Shown here: positions 1 to 11,900 of the stretch, one piece after another
Numbering within the stretch: position 1 is the first letter of the stretch
Layout of the letters: every line of letters begins with the position of its first letter
Assembly: GCF_932526225.1 (NCBI RefSeq)
Contig: NC_064034.1
Coordinates: forward strand, 5,940,001-6,004,000
Direction: 5' to 3'
Source: Nematostella vectensis
Taxonomy: Eukaryota; Cnidaria; Anthozoa; Actiniaria; Edwardsiidae
Length of the DNA stretch: 64,000 bases
The notes under the pieces: model-generated
Told to the model about the DNA's origin: nothing
The model's input: the letters and a program-made list of their open reading frames with translations, nothing else
Database searches by the model: none
Position numbers and translations under genes: made by a program

Positions 1-168
1 AAAAATGAATTTCCTAGTATGGTGGTAATACCCTAATAAGGAGTTGACCGAGCGAGCAGGAAAACCGATATTTTTTATAGGATTGTTCGATATGTATTAG
101 AATCAATTTAAAACATCAATAACATAAGGAGGATAAATGAAAGAACAAATGAATCAGCAGACACTCAC

Positions 169-479
169 CCTCTGTACACCAGACTCATTGTATGGCGTCC
201 AACTGATATTATTGACAGAATGCGCGATAGCGTACTGCTTGGTCCACTCCCAGTGGCTGTAGGCCCCTTGAGAGGCCACAGAGCACACGCGCCACAGACC
301 TCCCAGGTCAACTTGGAGATATGTATTGTCTCTATCGGCAGCTTTTGGTGTCCAAGCCTTTGATGTTTGTAGTCTTGCGTACCAGGGATAGTAGCCGCTA
401 CTATACCATGAATTGCTGGTGAAGCGATGATCAGGAATCATATTTGTGCTCTGAAGGCCGACTGCGTGAGACTGACAAT
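169..479 (-). CDS. Copy 1 F5/8C domain 4, first exon
   Basis: The exon codes [10 protein letters not shown], then [49 protein letters not shown] and ISWTPYNESGVQR. It ends at a GTGAGT donor (168-163). The matching second exon lies beyond the left edge; in copy 2 it is at 28366-28507. Bases 1-168 are intron with nothing else visible. Confidence 0.9.
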
Positions 480-3400
480 CTGATAAAAGGTTGGTAATTT
501 TGCTTTTATTGTTTTATAAACGACACGAAAATGCGGTCTGGCGCGAGATTTTCCTAAACACAGTACCTGATCCCAGTCGGTGACCGTACAGCTCCAACCG
601 TAGACACTTTGACCCAGTCTCCGAAATTGGCACCACGCGGACGTATCTGGCGGCGGGGGCTTGGTACAGTACTTGACGCACGATCGAGTTTCTGTCGTAA
701 TTACCGTTGAACTTCTATATGAAGAATATCAATTTTTAATAATCCATGCTTACCATGGTGATATACAGCACAATATTTAGAGAATAGCAGTTACTGTCTT
801 ACCCTAGTGGTGTTATTTTCTCTATAACTTGTCCAGTTCGCTTCATCATCTGAGTAATCAATCCGATAAGTCTGTACCCACTGGTCAGCGGACGAATCTC
901 CTTGTGTAGCTACGGCGCAGATCATGTGACTTGATCCAAGATCCACCTGCAGGTATGGCGAGACGTCACCTAAGCTCGCACACCATGCACCGCTGGCAGT
1001 GCCCAGTCTTGCGCGTACGGCATTTGCGTTGTTTGATGAGGCGGAGATACTTGCGCTAGGTACGCGATTGTCACCGAGTCCTAGAGCCAGACTCTCACAC
1101 GCTACGGAGATGGATAAAAAAGAAAATGTTCATGCTCTTTCCCTTCTATGCTTACTCATAATGTGTGTTTGTCTATCAACAAGGACCTTTGATGTCTTCA
1201 AAACTGATTTTTGGATAACTCGTTTGGGTCTTGTTTTATAGCAAAAACATTAGGTACTTTTAAAACTCGGCTGCTTAATGAAGTTTCCCTATATTAAAAA
1301 CTTATTAAAGTTGATGTTAGAAATTTATACGCTATCACGCGTTCGTGTTGCAATTCGCCGATTTGAGATACGGCTGCTCAATAGAGTTTCACATTATATC
1401 TTGATATTTTTTCCCATAAATATGGTGCTATGGTGCTGTGGATTTTATGCCATCTAAAGCACAGAAATATGTTTTTTACTGTAAACTCTCATCAGCTCCA
1501 CAAAATAATATCTGTAGATCAATAATGCGCACTATCTGTAGATCTTTTTGCTTGCGTACTCATTACTTATATAACACATCATGTGTTTCAAGTATACGTA
1601 ATTGTGTTACTCACAGCATTCGATGTCTCCAAACAGGTCTGCTCGTAAACAGATTGCGCTATTCCAGGTCAGCGGCTTGATTCTGACGTAGCGCGCTCTG
1701 ATTGGATGACTGAGCCAGTTGATCATCGCAAGATTCTTGCTGACGTTACCTGTGAAGCTCTGCACAAACGAAAGCGACACGATTTTTAGCAATGTGAAAC
1801 AATATTTATATTAAATCTTAAAGAATTCAAAGGAACCCTTAACCCTATTCAGACTGGGGGGGGGAGGGGGCTCTTTAAAATCTTAAAATCTATCTGCGGA
1901 AGTTTTGATGCCATTGACCTGTCGAGGAGAAGCTCCATGTTACCAGGGCAACTGTTTTTTTCACACAAAGGTTTCCCAAAAACTAAAAAGTAGTGATTTT
2001 TATATTTTGGTCCTGTTTCCAGATTTAAATGCCTCTTTTGACTTTATAAATTTGTTTAGGCATAAGTTTGTTTTGACTTTATAAGTTTGTTTTGACAAGT
2101 TTCACAACAGCGCTAGAATGTTTTACCTCGGATATTTGGGGGGTGGTGGCATAATTTTGCTCTGCTGTTGTTAAAAATGTAACTAGATTTACTAGATGAC
2201 ACTTTAAAAGCTAATATTATGCATTTATCATTACTATGAGCAGTAATACATGCATTAATTTTTTTTTCTTGTAAGAATTACATTTTTTTTCTTTTGCAAA
2301 AATCATAAGAATCCAAGATGGCGGATCCAAGATGGCGAACCCTTATGGCCTTTTTGCATTGTAAAGCCGTTAAAAGGTTGATTTTGACAAATCTAAATGA
2401 TGGAAAGTAATTTCAACACGATATTTTATAATTTGGGCAATATTTGAAAGAATATCTAGACATCGTATTTATGACGTCATTGTGACTTCATAATGGATTC
2501 GACCACACCCAAAATAGGGCGTGACGATTCTTTGCATGCTGGTGATTATTTTATGTAAGTTTGATGGTCATGGGCCAAGCGGTTCATGAAATACGGAAGG
2601 GGGGCATTTTAGCCAACCCCCCCTGCCCCCTTAGTCACAGACAGCTCAAAATAGCCCAGTCTGAATAAGGTTAATTAACACTTATATAGATTAACTTACG
2701 AAGTCATTGCTGGTGGCGGCATCATAAGTAAGCCATCGTGTCCCATCACCACTGTACTGAAGGTTATAAGTCTTGACCCACTTTTCCTCCCCAGGGGACC
2801 CCTGTGTGGCTACTCCTGAGACCGTCCTCACCCCTCCCAGGTCAACCTGAAGATACTCAGAGACGGACGATGACGTACTACACCATGATGAGTTGCCGTA
2901 TAGACGGGCAGCGGACGGTGAACCCGATGACGCCGACATTGCTGAGTCCGGGATGACGTCATCCATCAGACCAAGCGACGACTTGCACACTATGTTAATG
3001 AGTATGAAATTTAGTCATTTTTAGATATTTGTCAAGCTGAAGATGTCCTTGCCAAGAAAAGCTATGATAATCGTCCTCATTGCAGCTGAGCAATGTAAGT
3101 GGGATGGTACAGATCGTGTTCGCTAAGTATGGAAAGGTAGCCCTTACCTTGGCTCTCTTAGTGCTCGGCATTAGATTACTCCGCGACCCATAATGCTTAG
3201 CACAAAGAGAGACCTGGTCTGACTAATTCAAAGGTAGCTGCTTCACTACCCATACCAGAACCGTAGCAGGACTCGAAAGATTTGGGGGGGGGGGGGGGGG
3301 GGCACAATACACTAACATTAAGAAAATATTATTTTTTTTTTTTTTTTTTGGGGGGGGGGGGGGCACAGCCACGCCCCTACTGCTCATTTCGTTATAATTT

Positions 3401-4789
3401 TTTAGATATTGGGGGGACGTGCTCCCGTGCCCCAAGGTTTCTGTTGATAATTAAGCAGGTGGGATGATGTAGTACGGCCATCGCAGAAAAGCTCAGTCAT
3501 AAATAGCCACAACATTACGACAGTCGCTTTGAGTGAGTTCTACTTCAACATACCGTCGGGTTTTGTGCCGTACACCTCCACGCGCATCGTCGGGTCCCTG
3601 TTATGACTTAAAGGTACAAACCGGATGAACCGCGCCATGGTGGGAACCGCGAGGGTGTTTTTGACGACTGTCGTTCCGTCCGTGTTACCATTGAATACCT
3701 GGCGATACATACGTGTAGTATTATTGGTACAAATTAGACATTTCTTAGGAAACTAATGCCACATCAATGTATTTACCATCCCTCGGACTCCCGATATGTC
3801 TTTAAATGTAGATTTATTCTATTTACATATTAGGTGACATCTGAATTCAGCATTAATTAGCATTCAATCCTTAAATAATATCCAGAGGGCTTTTATATAC
3901 TACCTCCCCCTACCTTGTCGGTCCCAGCCGTCTCCCGGTATGTGGACCATGCTTGATTATCAATGGAAAACTGAACTTTGTATGACTTCACCCACTCTGT
4001 CCCATATGAGGCGCCCTGCGTAGCCACAGCGCACACCATGAACACGGCGTTGAGGTCGATTTGAAGATAGCCACTAGTATCACTACTTTTGCGATCCCAT
4101 CCAGGCGAACCGTTAAGTCGAGCATAATAGGGATGGTATCTGCTGTCGTATATTGTCGTAGCTGAAAATCTGTTATCAGGTATCACGTGACTATCGCTAA
4201 TGCCAACCGCTTGACTGGAGCAACCAGCTTCCGCACAAACTGAAAGAACTAGGAAAAACAAATTTCTATATTTTTAGTGGACCTTCCGTCCTTTTGCACG
4301 CCACAGATTTCTCAATGCTCAAACTGTCAAATTGTCGAACTCCAATATAAGGCCATTGCGAGAAATTCATATGTGGTAGTGCGAAGTAGAACGTCATAAA
4401 TTGGAATTTAAAACTTTTTTAAACGTTTTAGGCAGCTGATGCATGCTTAAAACTCGCAATTAAATAGATCTACAAAGCGATATTTAACCAATAACAAGGA
4501 AAGAAGACGTCTCTCGGTATTCTGATTGCAGCAAATAGCAGTTCGGTAAAAACAGAAACCACCAGAGAAAGCGCTGTGCCTCGAGATCGAAAGTGAACAA
4601 AATGTTTATGATTCTTTACGATGCTTTTCAACGCTTGCGACGCTATTGGACCTGATGTCAATAGATTATGTGTTATTACAATAAACAAGGTTTACATCGG
4701 AGGTCTTGTCGCGGCTTACCTGTGATTGTTTGTAGCAGAAGGATGGCGAAAGCTACCCGGAAATAGAAAGAGAGTGTTTGCACCGCCAT
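169..4789 (-). CDS. F5/8C-domain receptor tyrosine phosphatase, copy 1 (5' part only)
   Basis: This is the 5' end of the leftmost copy; the rest lies beyond the left edge. Coding exons read leftwards: 4720-4789, 3914-4239, 3554-3698, 2700-2989, 1615-1759, 803-1101, 567-714 and 169-479. Every junction has AG acceptors and GT donors, and the phases chain without a break (1,0,1,0,1,0,1,0), so all eight exons are open. The product has a signal peptide followed by F5/8 type C domains, which in this family bind carbohydrates, lipids or proteins outside the cell. The receptor phosphatase identity comes from copy 2, whose same exons run on to a membrane helix and PTP domains. Relative to copy 2, exon 2 is six bases shorter (in frame) and exon 6 lacks the SINE. 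No lesion is visible, so this may be the working member of the array. Confidence 0.88.
567..1101 (-). CDS. Copy 1 F5/8C domain 3, two exons (uninterrupted)
   Basis: Exon 803-1101 (299 nt) codes [60 protein letters not shown] and ends NNTTR. Exon 567-714 codes the closing half with ARYVRVVPI and CLRLELYG. This is the undamaged version of the domain that carries a SINE in copy 2, and it defines the empty site. Confidence 0.92.
1102..3553 (-). other. Copy 1 introns between exons 3 and 6
   Basis: The non-coding parts are 1102-1614, 1760-2699 and 2990-3553. They align throughout with copy 2 introns at about 30123-30645, 30791-31681 and 31972-32347. A poly-G then poly-T/poly-G stretch at about 3284-3362 is present here and not in copy 2. 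I see no gene, RNA or known mobile element in these stretches. Confidence 0.6.
1615..2989 (-). CDS. Copy 1 F5/8C domain 2, two exons
   Basis: Exon 2700-2989 codes [35 protein letters not shown] and YNLQYSGDG. Exon 1615-1759 codes the C-terminal part with ARYVRIKPL and [12 protein letters not shown]. Both are open and the splice sites are canonical. The 940-base intron between them (1760-2699) holds a short G-run near 1858 and otherwise nothing I recognise. Confidence 0.92.
3554..4239 (-). CDS. Copy 1 F5/8C (discoidin) domain 1, two exons
   Basis: Exon 3914-4239 codes the N-terminal two thirds and exon 3554-3698 the rest. Landmarks of the fold are [26 protein letters not shown] and W(V)xSYKVQFS, then ARFIRFVPL and the closing MRVEVYG. 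Each F5/8C domain of this gene family is cut by an intron at the same place and flanked by phase-1 introns, so the pair is a symmetric module that can be duplicated or skipped without changing frame. Confidence 0.92.
4720..4789 (-). CDS. Copy 1 exon 1, signal peptide and start codon
   Basis: The ATG is at 4789-4787 and the exon codes 23 residues plus one base before a GTAAG donor. The peptide begins MAVQTLSFYF, has the hydrophobic core FAILLL and ends QTIT, a typical secretory signal. The start is supported because copy 2 has the same exon with the same phase 29,824 bases away, and because the next exon joins in frame as V-C-A-E-A-G-C. Confidence 0.85.
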
Positions 4790-4962
4790 CTTTACCAGAC
4801 GATCATGACTCGTCGCTATCGGCATGCGTAATCAAGTTAATTCAAAGTCACGCAATATTATTTACAGTGTAATTCGAGAAGCCGCGTCTTTAAACCATTC
4901 ACCTCTGTTGATACATTGACTATAATGGTTCCAGAGCCTCGAACGTCTCTCTATTTAGTGGC

Positions 4963-5751
4963 CCGCGAGGTTTAGACGAGGCTCTGGCCTCCCGAAGCGC
5001 TATTTCGACTTCTGCTAGGTTCAGAATCTGAACTTGGTCGCTGATTGGCCAATTGACGCGTGGTAATGGCACCAAGAAATTCTGACAGTTTTCTATTGTA
5101 TTTTCGTTTCAAGTTCAAAACGTCAAAACCCGTTTTAATTATTGTTGTTCGCAATAACAAACATCTAAACGAACGAAGTAGAGGAGCGATATATTATTTT
5201 GATCGCAATTTTCATAGTGCTTTGCAGTCCGAATTAGTTACAGGATTTACCAGTATTAAAAATGTAAAGTCTGTTCAAGAGGAGTCTCTTTTTACGAGTT
5301 AATAAAGCGCCGAGATGTCTTCTCTGTGCTGACGTTTAAGCTGATTTTCCAGCTTATTCCCGGCGTTTGCTCTCGCCTCAACGATAGTGGATTAAACTCT
5401 CAAACTCTTAAAATCTCAAGCAAGCGATTGTACTGGTCATTTTGCCCCTTAACTGCCAGCTTGAAGCGCCTCCCCGAGAAAATGCTGTATTCCCCATCAC
5501 CTATGCGCAGATTCTTGTCACTAACTCTACAGCAATGATCCCATGGGTTTTCAGATGAATGTTGCTGTTTTCAAATCAGGTTTTCATGCGCTTTTCATAC
5601 CCGTGAATTCGATTCCCGAGCGAAGAGATGTTTACATCCAAGTTAGCACCACGTGAAACTGACACATGCTTATCGAAAAACGTTAACATGGAAGTGAGGC
5701 AGAAGTCGAAATGGCGCTTCGAGAGGCCAGAGCCTCGTCTCAACCTCGGAG
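4963..5751. mobile_element. Inverted-repeat element (MITE-like) upstream of copy 1
   Basis: Arms of about 50 bases face each other at about 4963-5017 and 5698-5751; both share GACGAGGCTCTGGCCTC followed by GAAGCGC and TTTCGACTTCTGC in opposite orientation. The 690 bases inside show no recognisable protein. It is probably a non-autonomous DNA transposon. It is present at the same site upstream of copy 2 (34787-35577), so it predates the duplication. Confidence 0.6.
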
Positions 5752-5825
5752 GGTCTATCAAATCAAATACAATGCATCGATATTAGTAAACTAAAAGTGA
5801 TGCATTAGTCCCAGTAGCGGATCTA

Positions 5826-5848
5826 GGGGGGGGGGGGGGGGGGGGGGG
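5826..5848 (+). repeat. Poly-G tract, 23 bases
   Basis: An uninterrupted run of 23 G on the plus strand in the spacer, followed by more G-rich DNA at 5899-5919. The matching tract in the other spacer is 26 G long (35651-35676), so the length varies between copies. Confidence 0.9.
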
Positions 5849-6529
5849 AGGCAGGAGGGGCTAAATGGCCCCAAAAGTGTGTGTGTATGATGGGAAAGGG
5901 GGGGGGGGGAGGGGAGGGGCTGACCCTAGAGGTTTTTATTGCCAATTCTTTTTTCCCGGCTGGCTTAAAAACCTGGAAAGAACTTTTTGTCATCAATATA
6001 TGTACGAGTCTGCTTTGCACCCGTTCTGAGTATTACGCACGCCTGAGCTATTGCTAAGCACACTATGTAAGTACGCCATAAGTCAGAAAATTGAGCATAT
6101 CGGTTTTAATAAAAGATTGTGTGACCGTCTTACCTATTAGTGGTATACACTTCTGTTTTACTTAAATGGTATGGGCGGCCATGAAATAATTATAAATATT
6201 ATTACATTAAAATGATATCACAATATTATTAAATAGGAAATAACAAAAATGTAAGGAAAATTAGAAATATTTTCTTATGGAAATGACAAATTATTCATAA
6301 AAACGTAGCTCCACGAAAAAGAAATACTTTGCAAATTACGATTGATGGATTATTTGTTGTTTACAATATCACCTTAAGCACACTTCAAGTGTATCCCTAC
6401 AATTTATATTTCTTTCGGTGTTGCATAAGAACATTATAATTCCAATGGGGGACTCCGATAAAAATAGACGGGGGTGATCATCAAAATCGATTTTAACCAT
6501 AAGGGATTGTACTTTGGCGTGGTCAACAG

Positions 6530-6820
6530 AAATCCTTCCCAAGCAAATTGGGTCTGATCGAACGAATTTTTAACTCTAAGAGATAGCAGAATCGAAAAAA
6601 AAAAACGTTTAACATCTTATCAGGACTAGCAATTGGTCGAATTTTATACCCTAAGAGATAACAGATTCGGAAAAACACGTTAAACACTCTCTTAGGAATA
6701 GCAGTTGGTCGAATTTTATACCCTAAGAGATGGCAAAATCTGAAAAATCCTCCAACACCCCCAAGGGATGGTAGTTGGTCGAAATTTTTACCCTAAAAGA
6801 TGGGACGATCACCCCCGTCT
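6530..6820. repeat. Degenerate tandem repeat, about 75-bp units
   Basis: About four diverged units recur, each with a TTGGTCGAATTTT block, then CCCTAAGAGAT and a GATTCGGAAAA-like block. The repeat lies 3' of the copy 2 stop codon and is also found 3' of copy 3 at about 36360-36650. I know of no function. Confidence 0.5.
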
Positions 6821-6968
6821 ACTTTTTGGGAGAGTCTCCTCTCCCTCCCCCACCGGGATTATAACATTCATATCTAAGACACGTGGTCTGTATATGTTTT
6901 TCGTGTTCTCTAGCCCTGCAATTTAGGAACTCTAGTGCTCTCCAGCCCCCCCTTCTTAGCCTTTAGAA

Positions 6969-6974
6969 TTTATT
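6969..6974 (-). promoter_or_regulatory. Likely polyadenylation signal of copy 2
   Basis: AATAAA on the minus strand lies about 42 bases beyond the TGA stop at 7018-7016. The same hexamer is at the same distance in copy 3 (36797-36802), which supports a very short 3' UTR. Confidence 0.55.
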
Positions 6975-7015
6975 GCTTAGAATCCCTGGATTCATCATTA
7001 TCGTCAGCCTATTTT

Positions 7016-8998
7016 TCAACAATCTGAGTAGTTCGCGTAGTCGCTGAAGGAGTCGAAGTACTTCTGGATGATTTGATAGCAAAACAGGTACTGCGTCTGA
7101 AACAAATATGTACACATTAATTAGCACAACTATTAACATCGGGGGAACTCTGTGAATAAGCGTGATGATGATGACGACGACGACGACGACGACGATGATA
7201 GTGGTGGTGGTCGATAATGATGATAATGGTGATTCTATATCAAACTAAAATGCCATCATCACCGTCCATTAAGCTATCCTACTCACCGGGCTCTCCACCG
7301 CGCCTGGCAGATTGACGCGAATTCGTTTAATAACTTGAAAGACGTCAATAACTTGCTCTGTCTTCAAACGCTCAAGAACTGAGGAGATCGCACAAAACGT
7401 GCCACTCCTACCAACACCGTTACTATGGAGATACAAATCTAGCAATATCAATATCTATTCCTTGAAGCCCGACCGAAAAATAAAGTCTTTCATAGAGTAT
7501 CAAAACAAATAACAAACAACCAATTTAATGTCTAACAAAATGGTAGTTTTAACTACTTTACATGACCGGTTTGATCCTTCTATGCAATCCTTAACCCCGT
7601 TTTGGGTCCTGTTTATTATACCTGCATTGGACCAATACTGGCGCGTTGCCGCACTGCTGCTGTGACGTCTGAGCTTCGTCTAAAAGATCCAGAACGCTGC
7701 AGGCAAGCTCAGGGATGCACTTGTCTGGCCACGACACGTGATGCAAGTGACAAACCTCTTGCGTCTTCTGCGAAGTGTAACGTGGGACATTTGAGCCGTG
7801 AGAGATATGTTTTGGATGTCCAGATGCACAAACAGGTGACAATTTTCTGTAAAGTGCTTAGGCGGCCTTATTCAGCTTGGTGTCTTTCAAGAAAGTCGGT
7901 AAAGCGCAAAAGGAAAAAACATGATCAAACCTGTTACCTCTAATCCGTAAAGCAACTATGTGCCGGTACATTTATGACGTCATCAAGATTCCACTCGTCT
8001 CACCTTTTTTCGCGTCACCTTAAGCTTGGTGCAGATGACGTCACCTTTCTCTTGCTTGCTGAGCACGCTGACGCCTATGTGACCATATTTGGTAGCTCCA
8101 TGGTCAGGCCAGTACTGAGGGTATTCCTGTGTTAGTGATGAAATGATCAGTTGCATTTTTGCTTTTATCTTTCGTTAGTAATGAAGGCTTTTTTCTATAC
8201 ACAAACTTTACAGCGCTCATTACGCTACATTCCCATGCCCTTTCTATCTCTCTTTTGACTAAAACCACCTTTGTATGCACATGCTCATTATGACACAGAT
8301 GTTTTCTCCCATACGTTTCCTCGCCCTCCCATACATTCATCGATTCCACCCCTTTCTTGCGCTAGCCCATGACGTGAACCAATCCCCCACCCATCCTCAG
8401 AAAATTCTGGGGCTACCTGGTCAAGTTCGTGCAGGTTGTTCAACATGACAATCGTCCCGATGTCGTAATCCGTCACCATGCGCCAGAAATCCTCCACGGT
8501 CTCCAGCAAGGGATGCTGGGTAGCAATGAATGCATTGCGCCCCCTGTGAGCCTAAAAGTAAATGTCATTCAGATTAAATAAATGCTTCAATCTTTGTCGC
8601 TGTTCTGCAGATGTATGGACACTCTATTACAAAAACAGTAAACGCAAATGTCAAAGTATACTTAAGGGACAAGTACACACATGTAGGAAAACGGCGTTGA
8701 TGTAGTCCGACTCCTCGTCAGCATGCTCATTATGCAGCATCACCCTACAGCTGTTCACTGCAACACAGCATGAGTCACGATGATATATAAATGCACATAC
8801 ACGCTCGGCCTCGATGATGTTTATACACACCCTATATTGTGTTGTAGAAATAGGCAAGAAGGTTTGGCACAAATTCAAGTGTAACCAGTACGTACATGCT
8901 ATGATGTCAGAGAATCTGTTCTTGTGCAGATTTTGTGGTTCCTCACCAACGCTTTTCTCTTCCGCCGGTATCTCACGGCTTGTAACGGAGTTCAGCCT
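7016..8998 (-). CDS. Copy 2 PTP domain D2 (distal), seven exons to the stop
   Basis: Exons 8896-8998, 8681-8757, 8417-8551, 8004-8126, 7622-7767, 7287-7422 and 7016-7096. Landmarks: [15 protein letters not shown] (Phe replaces the usual pTyr-loop Tyr), [58 protein letters not shown] (Gln replaces His before the Cys), then [17 protein letters not shown] and the end DYANYSDC. As in most receptor phosphatases, D2 looks non-catalytic or weak and probably has a structural or docking role. The start of exon 7622-7767 (AAG ACG CAA) rests on frame and phase only. Confidence 0.9.
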
Positions 8999-11900
8999 CT
9001 GGAAAGGATCGCACAAGAAATAGTGATAAAAAAACTAACGAATATTACTCCCTAAAAGAAATAGCTCTTCATCTATTCCGTGACGATTACATATTATGTA
9101 CTGTCCCGAGTGTCCTGTTGAGCGCGTTTCCCGCCACCCGGTCCATAAATCACCTGAAATCTTTCTGTTTTCCGCATAAACTTGGACCCATCCGGATTAG
9201 GCGAGTATACAGCGTGTCAACAGCGATTTTAACCCTCATTTTTCAAAACCCTACACTAGCCCGTGCGTTACCTGAACTTAGGAAATAACGTAATACACCG
9301 CATAATTCCAAAATCGTCCTGCTCGTCACCTAGGCTTCGAGAGCGCCTCGACTGAAAGGTGTATCCCGCATAACTCCATACCATAGACTCGTCCCGTACC
9401 TGGAACTCAAGTGCGTATCCTGTCATCTGGAATTTACGGTTGACAGAAGCAAGTTTCTGCATGGCCTGGTTGTAAGTCTCGCTTTGTATCTCTGTGTTGC
9501 CGCACGTCAGGGCTTCTAACACAGCGGAGTGGATAAACGAGTACTGCTCCTGGAAAATGATTTTGCAAACGTATCAAAGTTCTAGATCGCCTTCGCATTT
9601 CCAGGGAGCGCCGCGTAATCGCGTCTTCGAGGATGCAAAATTCTTGTTTATGTGTTTATAGCGTTTGTGTAGCAACAGTTACCCTAACGTACCTTTGTCT
9701 GGACCATGTGTGGCCTGTCTTTCCTGAGCGCTATGAGGTAGTTACGAATATCCACGGTTCGGCTCTTTTTGGCCTGTTCCAGCATGGCGTCAATGACAAT
9801 ATAGGTACCAGTGCGTTCAACGCCAGCACTGAAGAACAAGGAAGGGGATACATACTAATTGATCAGCAGATGAGAGCCTGGATTTTCAAATTTACACGTG
9901 ATCCATCTTGCATGGCCCACTTGACTATGGTTTAATTACAAACTCACCTGCAGTGGACGATGACAGGTCCCGCGTCCCGCGGGTTCAAAGCGCGCACTTT
10001 TCGTCTGAACGCGAGGACTGCTGTTGCGTATTGGGGAACGCCCTTGTCCGGCCACACGGTAAAGTGGAACTGACGAACCATTCGACTGCCACTCCGTTTC
10101 GCCTTGGAATAGTAAAAAAATAGCAGAACCTCCAAATAATGTCTCGTTCTTATTATACATTTCCGAACCAAAATAGATCGCAACACTGAAAAGACTATTT
10201 CACTTGAATGTTTTCTGGTTTCTAGATTTTTTATACATCCACCACTACCTACCTTTGACAAGATGAAGGTACGAATCTCGTAGTCTGCGAATATTTCCGA
10301 CTGGTGCAGCGTGACTGTCACGCCACCGTATGTCTCGATCTTGTCTGGCCAGTATTTGTGGCACTTAGTCTGTGACATGGATTAATCATACGAAGTGTTA
10401 CTGACAAACATCTTTGTGCTATCTTTGTGTGGACCAGGTCCGCCCCTTTTATACCTCAGGTCTTTCTTCGAGATTGAAAATGAAGGAATGAATGGTAGGT
10501 GGGAAGCATGGCCCCGTATTCGCTAAGCCCTTTGCAATTCTCTAAGCCCATTACTTTCTAGCTTATTTGAAGCTAAGATTAAAACGAGTATGTACACTGC
10601 AAGACTGGAGCCGATATTATCCAATAATCATTATAGCTGATGTTAGCAGTACACAAAGATGAAGAATGGCGGCGTGACGGGCGACAAAACGGGTAGGTCT
10701 ATACTTCCTTTTTCTCGCCCGACAATTTTCTATTATAAGAATGTACTACCTTGCCTAGCTCGACGAGGTTGGTGAGCATTACGATGGATTGCGAGTTCTG
10801 TTCCCAGACCATCCGCCAGAAGCCTTCAAACGCCGGAGGAAGAGGACCTAGGAAGATGACAACTAAGGGGAGAGCAGAATGACGCATGGAGATGCCGGAA
10901 GGAGGATTCGGGAATTACAGGTGGAAAGGGCGCAAAAACCGTCTGACAGATATAGCAGAAGTTGGTGAGAGAGATTGAAACAAAAAGACCACAGAAAAAT
11001 CTCTGTCATATGGTGGCATAGCAAGTTTCAAAACGAAGAGAAAATGTTTGGGATTAATTCTGATTCCAGAATAGTAGTGGGGGTAAGGTTAGTTCGCAAA
11101 GAAAGCCGCAAGTTTTCTTTTTCTGCCCCCCCCCCCCCCCTCCTAAAAAAGGGGGTATAGCTTTCTATGCTAGCTATTTTGTTTTTAACTGGACTACTCT
11201 TGTTTTTAAAGGCCAAATCGGAATTTACCTTGTGAGGCGATGAACGATCTTGGAGTTCCATCATAGCCCTAAAAACACATTATTGACATCTTAAACAAAA
11301 AGCTCAAAAGTCGTAAGGCATTGAGTCCTTCCTTTGAGCTCTACTCACCAAGAAAAAAAGAAAGAAAAAATGATTTTTTTATCATTTAGTATGACCCTAA
11401 CCTTAACCTACTGGGCGTGGGTACTCACGTGTATAAATGACGCGTTTATGTAATCCGAATCCTCGTCGCCATTGACTCGCTCCAGTACCACACGTGAATG
11501 ATCATCTACGGATGAAAAAAAATACCATAGGAAGTTCGAGTAAGGCGCATCATTTTAATGGCATAGAGAACCTTTTGGTATTTCACTTACAGGCAACAAT
11601 GTTCGCGTAACGGTTCTTGTTTTTGTTGGCAGGTTTCCTGGCGGCTTCCCATGGAAACTGCTGTCCATTGTTGAATTTCTGAAAAAACAGATAACGGGGT
11701 GTTGCAAATTATTATTATAGGATTCCTTAACTCTTGTTTCCTAAAAAGCATGAGCCCCGCCTCGCCTATGGTAGTAGGAAACTGGCAGCGTCACAACATA
11801 CATCGGAAACAAAAAGCTGGAACAATCTATTCGGCATTTTTATTATGCGCGGGGGATCGAGTCGATTTGATAAGCTAACAGTAGCTGGGATCATTTGAGG

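Larger units (their letters stand above)
4790..7015. other. Spacer between copy 2 (3' end) and copy 1 (5' end)
   Basis: The 2.2-kb spacer must hold the copy 1 promoter and the copy 2 3' UTR. It contains an inverted-repeat element (about 4963-5751), a 23-base G run (5826-5848), AT-rich DNA without open frames (6050-6420) and a degenerate tandem repeat (about 6530-6820). I recognise no TATA box or initiator with confidence. The same content recurs at 34614-36843. Confidence 0.65.

Noticed and set aside
5820-6020. Proline-rich short frames next to G runs (also at 35648 and 3223)
   Set aside because: They are translations of homopolymer tracts.
6530-6820. Telomere-like repeat (CCCTAA motifs)
   Set aside because: CCCTAA occurs once per unit of about 75 bp within other sequence; it is not a telomeric array.
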